Positions 37,094 to 44,997 of a DNA stretch of 52,176 bases are shown piece after piece. The stretch lies in assembly GCA_020832445.1 (NCBI GenBank), contig JAFIEO010000081.1:1-52176 (forward strand), read 5' to 3'. The stretch comes from Paracoccaceae bacterium (GTDB lineage Bacteria; Pseudomonadota; Alphaproteobacteria; Rhodobacterales; Rhodobacteraceae). Positions within the stretch are counted from its first letter, which is position 1; every line of letters starts with the position of its first letter. A program made the translations under genes and the position numbers. The notes below the pieces were generated by a model. The model was not told the origin of the DNA, did no database searches, and saw nothing but the letters and a program-made list of their open reading frames with translations.

Positions 37094-38154
37094 TTATTCG
37101 CCGATGCGGGTCTGCCAGTCGCGGGGCAGGTAGCCTTGTTCTTTCCACGGACGGTTCAGCGCCTGGAAGTCCATCATCGAGTTATAGACGCGCGCAAACA
37201 TTTCATCATCCGCCGAGCGGCGCTCGATCACAGTGTTATGCGCCTCGCGGAATGCTGCGATGAATTCATCAGGATAGGTGTTGATGATCGCGCCTTTTTC
37301 CTCAAGCTCTATCAGCGCAGGCCCTTGCATGGCTTCGGCTTTTGCAATTGCGTAGGCGTTTGCGGCCATGCAGCTTGTCTCGAACATGGCCTGGGTTTGC
37401 GGATTCAGCGCGTTCCAGCTGTCCATATTCACATAAAGCGCCTGATTGGTGGATGGCTGGTGCCAGCCGGGCAGATACAGGTATTTGGCCACCTGATAGA
37501 AGCCAAGCTGAAGGTCTGCCGAGGGCAGCGAGAATTCGGTTGCATCCAGCACGCCGGTTTCAAGGGCCTGATACAGCTCGCCGCCGGGCAACATGGTGAC
37601 CGATTTGCCAAGTTCCATCATGATCTCGCCGCCAATGCCTGCTGCACGGAAGCGCATGCCGTCGAAATCTGCGACGCTTTCCAGTTCGCTGCGGAACCAG
37701 CCAGCGGTTTCAGGGCTGATTGTGCCGCAGGGAATGATATGGATGTTGAACGGCTCATACGCTTCGGTCATCAATTCGCGCCCGCCATGGAAATACAACC
37801 ATGCCAGATATTCGATCGATTCAAGGCCAAACGGTGTTGCCCCGAACAATGACGCGGAAGGCAACGATCCCAGTTCATAGCCCATCCAAGAATAGGCCGC
37901 GTCAATCGATCCGTCGCTGACTGCGTCAAACGCCGCCAGTGCAGGCACAACAGTTCCCGGTTCTGCAACGCGCAGGTCAATCGCCCCGTCCGTCATGGCG
38001 CGCATCTGGTCTGCCATCCAGGGCATGGCGTCCGCCAAGCCCGCAAGCGTGGACGGAAATGCCATGGGCACCTGCCAGCGAACACGTTCTTGCGCTTGAA
38101 CTGCACCTGCCACAAGGCTGGCACTCAGGGCTGTTGTGATAAATAGTTTTTCAT
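37094..38154 (-). CDS. TRAP transporter substrate-binding protein (DctP family), apparent start-region frameshift
   Basis: Periplasmic receptor for the TRAP transporter; body of about 350 residues with the DctP fold (GIGGEIMMELGKSVTMLPGG, ALETGVLDATEFSLP). The signal peptide KLFITTALSASLVAGAVQAQ is intact. The natural start, ATG at 38154 with GGAGGAG 10 bases upstream, is out of frame with it: the message reads ATG, five A, CTATTT; six A would put ATG in frame. The main frame is open upstream to 38293 but has no good ribosome-binding site. This is a one-base loss, a sequencing error, or slippage on the A-run. Confidence 0.8.
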
Positions 38155-38524
38155 TGTTGTTTTTCTCCTCCGGTTGTTGGACGTCCGTTCCGATATCCAC
38201 CCGTTTCGGGGGCAATTCGTCAAGAGAAAAGCGCCAATGCCGCGCAATAAAACTACTCAAAGCTTGCTGAATTTGGCAGGATATCACTTTCATAGGGTAT
38301 TCGGTAAATTTATCTTACCAATTCAGGCTTCAGGGCGCGCAGAACACCCGCGTCCGGTCCACTGCAAAGCCGCGCAGTCAGATAAAACATGCGATTGAAA
38401 GTGTGGACCAGTGCCGGACTTGCGCAGCATTCACCCCGAAGGAATTTTGCACGGCCACAGTAAAGCTGTGCCCGCGCTATTTAGAATTCTGGAAAAAATC
38501 ATCTTTATTCAAGATTTTGCGCGA
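38155..38524. other. 370-bp intergenic region ahead of the first TRAP operon
   Basis: No gene seen. It contains the Shine-Dalgarno of dctP, a GGTAA/TTACC palindrome at 38303-38319 and a weak hairpin at 38453-38473 (GGCCACAG-TAAAG-CTGTGCCC) following the stop of the gene at 38525. It is somewhat richer in AT than its surroundings, as expected for a promoter region. Confidence 0.6.
38303..38319. promoter_or_regulatory. Candidate operator upstream of first TRAP operon
   Basis: A 17-base inverted repeat with arms GGTAA and TTACC (TTC-GGTAA...TTACC-AA), about 150 bases upstream of the dctP start. It looks like a binding site for a dimeric GntR-type regulator, but no regulator gene adjoins it. Confidence 0.3.
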
Positions 38525-39499
38525 CTATCCGCGCAGTTGAACCAGCGCATCTGCGACCGCTTCCACCGCGAAGGGCAGCAGATCGGGGTCGCCTGTCCCT
38601 GCCAAGGCGGCCTCGATCCCGTCAGCTTCAGCCGGGGTCACACTTAGCAGGGCTTCTGCCGCGGCCAGCCAAAGCCCGCGCGCGCGCATCACGGCTTGCG
38701 TGCGGCTGTCATCATCGCGGGCCGCATCCGCATCCGTCAAGGCCGCGTGAAACAGGCGCAATGCCCCTTCATGCAGCAACGCGTCAACGCGCGCGGCCTC
38801 TGCCTGTGCCCAGCTTTCTTCCAGCAGATGGGGCTGCCCTTCGGCGAGTGCTGCGTAAAGTGCTGCATTCACCTGTGGCCCATCGTGCACTTGTTCAAGG
38901 GCGGCATGCACTGAATGCTGCCCCTGTGGCCCCCAATGGAAAGCAAAGATTTCATTCCAGTTTTTGGGGCTGCCATTGCTTAGTGCCCAGTTCGGTTCGG
39001 ATGCAAGCGCCTTGCGTTCGGACATCGCCAGTTCAAACCGTGTCCAGTTCACGATTGTTGCCAGACTTGCACCATCGACAAACGCGATGCGCGCGTCAGC
39101 GGCAAGCGGGCCGAACTCTCCCGTGCCCGCAAGCGCGGAATAGACCGGTGCGACTGCGAAAGCCGCATTACCCCAATGCGCAACCGATAGCGGCAGCACC
39201 GCAGGCATGGCACCATTATAGTTATCGGCAAAGCGGCCCAGTGAATGGGTCTGATCGCGCCACGGGAAATTCGCGCCCCATGTGTACAGTTCCAGCGCGC
39301 GCGCCCAGTCGGGGGTGTTGCCCGACAGGGCGGCCAGCATATCGGCGCGGTCCTGTGGCAAGCCGTTATGCGGGCGGACATCTGACGCGGTGACAAACCC
39401 GCCATGGGAAAGCTGCCAGTCTTCAAGCGTCTGGCTGTAGGCGGGCAGGCTGAAGACGGCAAGGCCGATGGCGGCAACAAGGGCAGTGGTTCTGCGCAT
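38525..39499 (-). CDS. Secreted protein of unknown function
   Basis: A 324-residue protein with a signal peptide (cleavage after PAYSQ, about residue 22). No cysteine is seen. The mature part is helical and rich in Trp, His and Ala, with recurring HWG (VAHWGNA, FHWGPQG) and conserved-looking NWTRFELAMSERK. I do not recognise a family. The ATG at 39499 has AGGAG 8 bases upstream; a TTG two codons earlier is possible. It is divergent from the small cluster at 39685. Confidence 0.75.
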   Translation of the reverse strand: MRRTTALVAAIGLAVFSLPAYSQTLEDWQLSHGGFVTASDVRPHNGLPQDRADMLAALSGNTPDWARALELYTWGANFPWRDQTHSLGRFADNYNGAMPAVLPLSVAHWGNAAFAVAPVYSALAGTGEFGPLAADARIAFVDGASLATIVNWTRFELAMSERKALASEPNWALSNGSPKNWNEIFAFHWGPQGQHSVHAALEQVHDGPQVNAALYAALAEGQPHLLEESWAQAEAARVDALLHEGALRLFHAALTDADAARDDDSRTQAVMRARGLWLAAAEALLSVTPAEADGIEAALAGTGDPDLLPFAVEAVADALVQLRG

Positions 39500-39565
39500 A
39501 GGCAAGCTCCTGATTTAAAAAGGTTACTTGCTGGCACGCGGCTGGCGATCATGTGGATGAGAAAC

Positions 39566-39594
39566 ATCTTTACAATACCTAGTATTTTTGTCAA
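39566..39594 (-). promoter_or_regulatory. Candidate promoter for the secreted protein gene
   Basis: TTGACA is a perfect -35 box on the minus strand (39589-39594). The -10 box is poor (AAAGAT or TAAAGA at 16-17 bases spacing). The local sequence is AT-rich, 65-95 bases upstream of the start. Confidence 0.35.
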
Positions 39595-39684
39595 GAATTG
39601 AAAACCCAGCCGCCAGAAGCCCAGATTTTCCAGCAGCCCGGCAGGACAGACACCGAACCCCACCCTGTTTTTGCCGGAGGATTC

Positions 39685-39900
39685 ATGACCGACCGAAGCC
39701 ATTCTTTTCTGATCAACATGCTGGCCATGGATGCACAGGCCGGTGCACATGGCTGCGGGCTGAAACCGCGCTTGCGCGCAATTTTGTTGGACCGCCACAC
39801 CCGGCACCCCGGCACAGTGCCGCTTGGCCTGCCCATCCGCCATGACGGCCCGATTGCGGCTGCCCCCGTTCAGAAAGGACTGCGCCATGCACGGCCATAA
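39685..39900 (+). CDS. Small protein of unknown function (71 residues)
   Basis: An excellent Shine-Dalgarno (GGAGG, 5 bases spacing) fixes the start at 39685. It is basic, with GCGLKPRLRAILLDRHTRHPG. There is no signal peptide and no recognised family. It overlaps the next gene by 14 bases, suggesting translational coupling. Confidence 0.6.
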   Translation: MTDRSHSFLINMLAMDAQAGAHGCGLKPRLRAILLDRHTRHPGTVPLGLPIRHDGPIAAAPVQKGLRHARP

Positions 39901-40720
39901 CCGCGCGCGTGGCCGCGCCCGTCTGCAATTTCCGCACAGTGCTGCGTATGGCCCCGCCCGCGCAGGCAAACCTGATGAGGTGCATCTGGACCAGTTCGCG
40001 CCTGACCGTTTTGCGCGCCTGACGCTGGCGCTGTTGCGCTGGTATTTCACAAATTTCGCCCAGCCCGACAGTCATGGCTGGTTGACGGCGTTGCGCGTGG
40101 CCACCGCACAGGTCGGATCACGACAGGCAGGGGTGTTGTGCTATGATATTGCCGTTGTGGTGCAGGCGCTGCGCATGGCGCGCACAACCCCTGTCAGCTT
40201 CAATTCTGAAGCCTGCGCCTGCTGTCGTGTCTGGCTTGCACCGGATGAGCGCCGTTTGCTGGAACTGCTGATGGCCCTGCGCAATGGCCAGCACGGACAG
40301 GCGCGCATCATTTCCCAGCTTCTGTGTGATGGGGTGCCTGACGCGGCGCTTTTGTCCAGCATGCAGGTCTTGCTGACCCATCACGCCTGTGCCGGGTCCG
40401 ATTTCTACCCCACCGTTGAAGCAACAAAAGGGAGACGTCACATGATCCGCACCCTGATCGCCGCTGCAAGCTGCCTGATCGCGCTGCCTGCTTGGGCAAA
40501 TGACAATGGCCGCTATGTCTATGCCGATTTTGAAGTTTCGGTCCCGCATATTGATCTGGCCGAATGCCCCGAAGGACTGGCCACAGGCGATGTGATCTGC
40601 CGTGTCACGATGAATGAAGACGCGCTGCATGTCTATGTGTTCGAGGCCGGGGGCGAACGCCCCTTTGTGTCGGTGCACAGCTATTATGACGAAGATTTCG
40701 ATCTTGTCCTGACGCAGTAA
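39887..40720 (+). CDS. Unknown protein, apparent in-frame fusion of a cytosolic and a secreted protein
   Basis: 277 residues from the ATG at 39887 (AAAGGA 8 bases upstream). The first part (about 1-180) is cytosolic-like with ACACCRVWLAPDERRLLELL. At 40442 an internal ATG with GGGAG seven bases upstream begins a perfect signal peptide (MIRTLIAAASCLIALPAWAN) and a 92-residue acidic secreted protein. A TGA at 40417-40419, out of frame by one base, lies just where the first protein would be expected to end. So two genes were probably separate and one base change merged the frames, or a sequencing error did. Neither half matches a family I know. Confidence 0.6.
   Translation: MHGHNRARGRARLQFPHSAAYGPARAGKPDEVHLDQFAPDRFARLTLALLRWYFTNFAQPDSHGWLTALRVATAQVGSRQAGVLCYDIAVVVQALRMARTTPVSFNSEACACCRVWLAPDERRLLELLMALRNGQHGQARIISQLLCDGVPDAALLSSMQVLLTHHACAGSDFYPTVEATKGRRHMIRTLIAAASCLIALPAWANDNGRYVYADFEVSVPHIDLAECPEGLATGDVICRVTMNEDALHVYVFEAGGERPFVSVHSYYDEDFDLVLTQ
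40442..40720 (+). CDS. Small secreted protein (internal start within the fused frame)
   Basis: A 92-residue protein with a signal peptide ending in AWAN (about residue 20) and an acidic mature part with two cysteines (AECPEG, VICRV). Its own ribosome-binding site argues that it is translated separately, whatever the status of the upstream frame. Confidence 0.6.
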   Translation: MIRTLIAAASCLIALPAWANDNGRYVYADFEVSVPHIDLAECPEGLATGDVICRVTMNEDALHVYVFEAGGERPFVSVHSYYDEDFDLVLTQ

Positions 40721-40814
40721 CACAGCACTTTCTGCCCCCCCTCCATACAGGTTTTTCTGTTGCGCGCTGTGGTCGGGGCTTTTTCTTGAAATTGCTGCAA
40801 TCTTGCTGCGTGTT

Positions 40815-40840
40815 CATGGGCTGCCATATGGCGGCCCATG
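40815..40840. promoter_or_regulatory. 26-bp near-perfect palindrome upstream of gntR-family gene
   Basis: Outer arms CATGGGC/GCCCATG and inner GCCATATGGC; only one symmetric pair mismatches. It lies 79 bases before the regulator start. It may be an operator, or a hairpin ending the transcript from 39685-40720. Confidence 0.4.
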
Positions 40841-40867
40841 CGCGTATTGCAACGGATTCACTTTATT

Positions 40868-40885
40868 GTTGACTAGTATGGCAAC
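40868..40885. promoter_or_regulatory. Candidate operator in front of the GntR regulator
   Basis: An 18-base palindrome, GTTGAC...GGCAAC, with AGTATGG at its centre, 34 bases before the regulator start. The reverse complement contains GCCATACT; a related ACCATACA occurs in the second candidate operator at 44702. It could be an autoregulatory site. Confidence 0.4.
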
Positions 40886-40918
40886 TCCTGCAATAGATCG
40901 CGACAGGGAGTTTTTGCC

Positions 40919-41608
40919 ATGTCGATGCATGTTATTGGTGCCACTGCTTTGAATTCCGGCCAGCCTCTTGGGGCACAGGTGCTGGCCATTTTGCGCGCGC
41001 GGATCATTCGCGGTGATCTGACCCCGGGGGCGCGCTTGTCCGAGGCGGGTATCGCCGCCGAATTGCAAATTAGCCGCCAACCCATCCGCGAGGCATTCAT
41101 TAAGCTGGCCGACGAAGGCTTGCTTGAAATCCGTCCGCAGCGCGGCACCGTGGTGCCAAAGATATCCCTGCGTATGGTTGATGATGCCCGTTTCGTCCGA
41201 GAGGCGATAGAAGCTGATGTCGTCAAGATTGCCGCACAGGAATTTGACGCCGCGCGTATTGCCACGCTTGACCGGCTGTTGCTGGAACAGTCGCACACAG
41301 ATTCCGTCGAAGGCTTTATTGCCCTTGACGACCAGTTCCACCGCCATCTGGCCGAAGGGGTGGGGCGCAGCCATGCATGGCATGTGATCGAAGCGCTGAA
41401 AGCGCAACTTGATCGGGTGCGCTACTTAAGCGTGCGACAATTCCCAAAGGATACGCTGGTTGAACAGCACGCCAGTATTGTGGACGCCATTCGCACCCAT
41501 GATCCCGCCCTGGCGGAAGCCGCAATGCGCACGCATTTAAGCGCGATTATCAGCGATCTGCCGAAGATTGCGGCTGAACGGGCAGAATTTTTCGAACCAC
41601 AGCCATAG
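40919..41608 (+). CDS. GntR-family (FadR/FCD) transcription regulator
   Basis: A 229-residue protein with an N-terminal winged helix-turn-helix (about 18-85, LSEAGIAAELQISRQPIREA) and an FCD ligand-binding domain (about 95-220) with metal-type histidine residues (DDQFHRHL, H-x3-H-like spacing near the C-terminus). It precedes a TRAP operon and mannonate dehydratase, so it is likely a repressor released by a hexuronate-pathway intermediate (inference from context). GGGAG precedes the ATG. Confidence 0.92.
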   Translation: MSMHVIGATALNSGQPLGAQVLAILRARIIRGDLTPGARLSEAGIAAELQISRQPIREAFIKLADEGLLEIRPQRGTVVPKISLRMVDDARFVREAIEADVVKIAAQEFDAARIATLDRLLLEQSHTDSVEGFIALDDQFHRHLAEGVGRSHAWHVIEALKAQLDRVRYLSVRQFPKDTLVEQHASIVDAIRTHDPALAEAAMRTHLSAIISDLPKIAAERAEFFEPQP

Positions 41609-41645
41609 CGCTGAAAAAGCGCGCCAACATCAACAGGAGGATAAC

Positions 41646-42626
41646 ATGTTGGACTTTGCAAAGACAAAATTCACCATTGCCGCAGTCGCATTCGGGGCAA
41701 TGGGACAAGGGGCACTGGCGCAGGATTTCACCTTGAATGTGAATACTGCGCTGGCCACGTCCGACCCGCTTTATGCCGGTCTTGAAGCCTTTCAGGAAAA
41801 CATTGCGGAAGCGTCTGACGGGCGTATGGCCATCGTGCTATATCCCAATTCGCAGCTTGGTCCCGACGAAGATGTGCTGGAGCAGGCGCGGGCAGGGGCG
41901 CCCGTTGCGGTCGTCGTAGACGGTGGGCGTCTGGCGGTATTCCAGAACGAATTTGGCGTGCTGGGCGCACCGTTTCTGGCATCCGGTTATGATGGTATCC
42001 GCAAGGTTGTGACATCGGACATGTTCGAGGGTTGGGTCGATGCGCTGTCTGAAAATGCGGGGCTTCAGGTTCTTAGCTTCAACTGGTGGCAGGGGGAACG
42101 CCATTTGCTGACCAAGCGCGAAGTGACCGTGCCCGCTGATCTGTCGGGCATCCGCATGCGCACACCCGGCGCGCCAGTATGGACCGGCACAATTTCGGCC
42201 ATGGGCGCAACACCCACGCCGCTGCCCTGGGGCGAGGTGTATTCCGGCCTTAGCGCGAATGTCATTGACGGCGCAGAGGCACAGTTTCCCGCCATAGTGG
42301 GTGCCAACCTGCACGAAGTTGTCAGCCATATCACCAAGACAGGCCATATCAACCTGATTACCGGACTGGTGACATCTGCGGGCTGGTTTGAAACCCTGCC
42401 GGATGACCTGCAAACCATTCTGCGCAATGAGGCACTTGTCGCAGGCGACATCGCGTCCTACGGCACGCAGGATTCGCTGGAATCCATCGAGGCGCAGTTG
42501 TCAGACGCTGGCGTCATCATCAGCGAAGTGGACGTGACGCCTTTTGTCGAAGCCACGGCCAATGTCTATGATGATCTGGGCTATGGCGAATTGCGCGACG
42601 TGCTGCGCGAGATGGCCGCAGACTGA
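41646..42626 (+). CDS. TRAP transporter substrate-binding protein (DctP family)
   Basis: 326 residues. Signal peptide ends at ALAQ (about residue 26). DctP features: the middle GIRMRTPGAPVW with the carboxylate-binding arginine (about 168), followed by TPTPLPWGEVYSGL. GGAGG precedes the start. Context (GntR regulator, uxuA) suggests hexuronate or aldonate uptake. Confidence 0.92.
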   Translation: MLDFAKTKFTIAAVAFGAMGQGALAQDFTLNVNTALATSDPLYAGLEAFQENIAEASDGRMAIVLYPNSQLGPDEDVLEQARAGAPVAVVVDGGRLAVFQNEFGVLGAPFLASGYDGIRKVVTSDMFEGWVDALSENAGLQVLSFNWWQGERHLLTKREVTVPADLSGIRMRTPGAPVWTGTISAMGATPTPLPWGEVYSGLSANVIDGAEAQFPAIVGANLHEVVSHITKTGHINLITGLVTSAGWFETLPDDLQTILRNEALVAGDIASYGTQDSLESIEAQLSDAGVIISEVDVTPFVEATANVYDDLGYGELRDVLREMAAD

Positions 42627-42651
42627 GTTTGCAGACCTGATCATTTGATCC

Positions 42652-42680
42652 ACATGCAGGGGGGGATTCCCCCTGCATGT
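42652..42680 (+). other. Strong hairpin between dctP and dctQ (second TRAP operon)
   Basis: A perfect 12-bp stem, ACATGCAGGGGG / CCCCCTGCATGT, with a GGATT loop. There is no T-run. It probably stabilises the dctP message against 3' decay and lowers expression of the permeases. Confidence 0.7.
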
Positions 42681-42699
42681 CCTATCGGGGAGTGGCGCA

Positions 42700-43197
42700 A
42701 TGCTGGCACTGTATCGCAAGGCAGAATTTATCCTTGGCATGGTCATTCTTGCCGTCATTACCGCACTGGTGTTCGTTGCGGCGGTCATGCGTTTTTTCGG
42801 GCAGCCGCTGATATGGTCCGTGGATATGGCACAGCTTCTGTTCATATGGCTATGTTTCATCGGCGCCACGAAAGCACTGCGGGAACGGGCGCATCTGGGG
42901 GTCGATTTGCTGGTGCGTCGTCTGCCCCTGCGCGCGCGGCTGTTGCTGGAAACAGCGATTGCAGGTGTCGCGCTTGTGTTTCTTGCCGCGCTGGCATGGC
43001 ATGGCATCCAGCTGACCCTGCTGAACCTTGCGCGGCAGTTTGGCGATAGCGGGCTAAGTTATGCATGGGTGACAGGTGCGGTGCCTGCGGGGTGCGTTGT
43101 ATTGTCGGCGTCACTGATTGCGAACGTGATCGAAGCATGGCGTAAAACCGGCCCGCTGGTGTTCACGCGCGCGACATCCATGACTGACGGGGCGTGA
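42700..43197 (+). CDS. TRAP transporter small permease (DctQ family)
   Basis: 165 residues, four membrane helices, with the DctQ signature IWSVDMAQLLFIWLCFIGA (about 45-63) and REAHLGV-like RERAHLGVDLL. The start is separated from the large permease by four bases. Confidence 0.9.
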   Translation: MLALYRKAEFILGMVILAVITALVFVAAVMRFFGQPLIWSVDMAQLLFIWLCFIGATKALRERAHLGVDLLVRRLPLRARLLLETAIAGVALVFLAALAWHGIQLTLLNLARQFGDSGLSYAWVTGAVPAGCVVLSASLIANVIEAWRKTGPLVFTRATSMTDGA

Positions 43198-43201
43198 ACC
43201 A

Positions 43202-44485
43202 GTGGGCAGTGTCGCAATCGTCTTTTTTGTTCTTCTGCTGATTGGCGCGCCGGTGGCGCTGGTTATCGGCATGGCGGGTTTTGTGTTCTTCTGGGAATCG
43301 CCGGTCATGCCGCTGTCGATTGGCGTGCAGAAAGTGGCCGCCGTCAGCCAAAGTTTTCCGTTGCTGGCCGTGCCGTTCTTTGTGCTGGCGGGCCATTTGA
43401 TGAATGCAAGCGGCATCACGGACAGGTTGTTCCATTTTTCAAAACTGGCCGTAAGCTGGATGACAGGCGGGTTGGCGCAGGTGTCGATCCTGCTGTCGAC
43501 GCTGATGGGGGGTGTCAGCGGCTCTGCGGTGGCGGATGCGGCCATGCAAAGCCGTGTGGTCGGCCCGCAAATGCTGTCGCAAGGATACGGGCGAGGCTAC
43601 ACTGCCGCCGTGATTGCGCTAAGCTCTTTGATCACCGCGACTATTCCGCCCTCGATCGGGTTGATCCTGTATGGTTTCGTCGGACAGGTTTCCATCGGGC
43701 GGTTGTTTCTGGCGGGTATCGTGCCCGGTTTGCTGATGATGGTGTTCCTGATGGTGACCGCATGGTTGATTGCGCGGCGCAGCGGCTACGGGACCACAAC
43801 GCCGGACGCACCGCCACGCAGTGGCGATCTGGGGCGCGCGGCATGGAATGCGAAATGGGCGCTGCTGTTTCCGGTTCTGTTGCTGTTGTCCATTCGCGGC
43901 GGTGTCTTTACCCCGTCCGAAGTGGGTGCGTTTGCAGTGGTCTATGCCTTGCTGGTTGGCATAGTGGCGCATCGGGCAATGACATGGGACAGCATTTGTC
44001 GGGCCTTTGGTGATGCATTGTCTGATATCGGAATGATCATGCTGATTATCCTGATGTCAGGAATGCTGGGGTTTGCCATTATTTTCCTGCGTGTTCCGCA
44101 AGATGTCGCTGGCGTGCTGCTGGGCAGCCTTTCAAACCCGCTGGTAATTCTGGCCGTAATCCTGTTGGGGTTGTTCATCGCGGGGCTGTTTGTTGAAAGC
44201 ACAATTCTGGTTTTGTTGCTGACACCTATTCTTGTGCCGATTGTCACGCGTCTGGGTGTCGATCCGGTGCATTTCGGCATTCTGATGATGACAATTGTAA
44301 CCTTGGGGTCCATGACCCCGCCCGTAGGGGTGGCGATGTATACGGTGTGCACCCTGCTGAACACCCCGATTGAGGAATACCTGCGCGCCAGCCTGCCGTT
44401 CTATCTTGCTATCTTTCTGCTGATCGTGGTGCTGGTGGCTTTTCCGGGGATCTCGCTTTTCCTGCCGCAACTGGCCTTTGGTTAG
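43202..44485 (+). CDS. TRAP transporter large permease (DctM family)
   Basis: 427 residues and about 12 hydrophobic helices. Motifs: MGGVSGSAVADAA, TIPPSIGLILYG, and TLGSMTPPVGVAMYTVC near the end. GTG start at 43202, four bases after the small-permease stop. Forms the channel for the second TRAP system. Confidence 0.92.
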   Translation: MGSVAIVFFVLLLIGAPVALVIGMAGFVFFWESPVMPLSIGVQKVAAVSQSFPLLAVPFFVLAGHLMNASGITDRLFHFSKLAVSWMTGGLAQVSILLSTLMGGVSGSAVADAAMQSRVVGPQMLSQGYGRGYTAAVIALSSLITATIPPSIGLILYGFVGQVSIGRLFLAGIVPGLLMMVFLMVTAWLIARRSGYGTTTPDAPPRSGDLGRAAWNAKWALLFPVLLLLSIRGGVFTPSEVGAFAVVYALLVGIVAHRAMTWDSICRAFGDALSDIGMIMLIILMSGMLGFAIIFLRVPQDVAGVLLGSLSNPLVILAVILLGLFIAGLFVESTILVLLLTPILVPIVTRLGVDPVHFGILMMTIVTLGSMTPPVGVAMYTVCTLLNTPIEEYLRASLPFYLAIFLLIVVLVAFPGISLFLPQLAFG

Positions 44486-44672
44486 TCAAGTTCCCGACAT
44501 TTGGCGGGCGGCCTGCGCGACACCCCTCTGGGGAAGAATGGCTGATGTCTGGACGGACAAGACATAGCAGGGTCAGCGGCCCAGCCATCATGCGTTCGTG
44601 CCCTGATACTACAAACCGCCCGGGGACCGCCGCGTGGAATTGCATCACCCTGACGCAAAGACATCTAGTTGC

Positions 44673-44700
44673 TTGACGTTCATCGCCCTAAAGATATACT
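44673..44700 (+). promoter_or_regulatory. Candidate uxuA promoter
   Basis: TTGACG and TATACT, 16 bases apart, close to the sigma-70 consensus. The operator palindrome follows directly at 44702, where a repressor would block initiation. Confidence 0.5.
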
Positions 44701-44701
44701 A

Positions 44702-44723
44702 CCATACATGTTGACATATGTGG
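44702..44723. promoter_or_regulatory. Candidate repressor operator ahead of uxuA
   Basis: Imperfect palindrome CCATACATG-TTGA-CATATGTGG (7 of 9 symmetric pairs in each arm). Shares the CCATAC half-site with the site at 40868. Probably bound by the GntR-type regulator of this cluster. Confidence 0.4.
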
Positions 44724-44997
44724 TGGAACCGCTCAGGTTTTGACCTTCCAACCTGACAAAAGCTTGTATGAAAAATATAGATACCGCCCCGAAACCCGTC
44801 ATGCTCTCTTTCGTGATTGCCCGATCTGTTTCTTCGGTATCGCAAGTGTTTTTCTGGCTTCATGACCGCATTCTGAACGGGGGATTGCCACCGGAACCCC
44901 CACTGCGTGAATCCGCGCCCCACGTCGTCAGGTTCTGATGGAAATGCCGCAAACCGTCGCGACCCACCGTTATTATTCACAGACTGAGAGGCTCTAG

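Larger units (their letters stand above)
44486..44997. other. 512-bp gap before uxuA
   Basis: It contains a candidate promoter and operator (44673-44723) and then a 275-base leader. In the leader a 56-codon frame (44768-44938, MKNIDTAPKPVML...) is open but has no ribosome-binding site and no known relatives. No other feature stands out. Confidence 0.55.
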
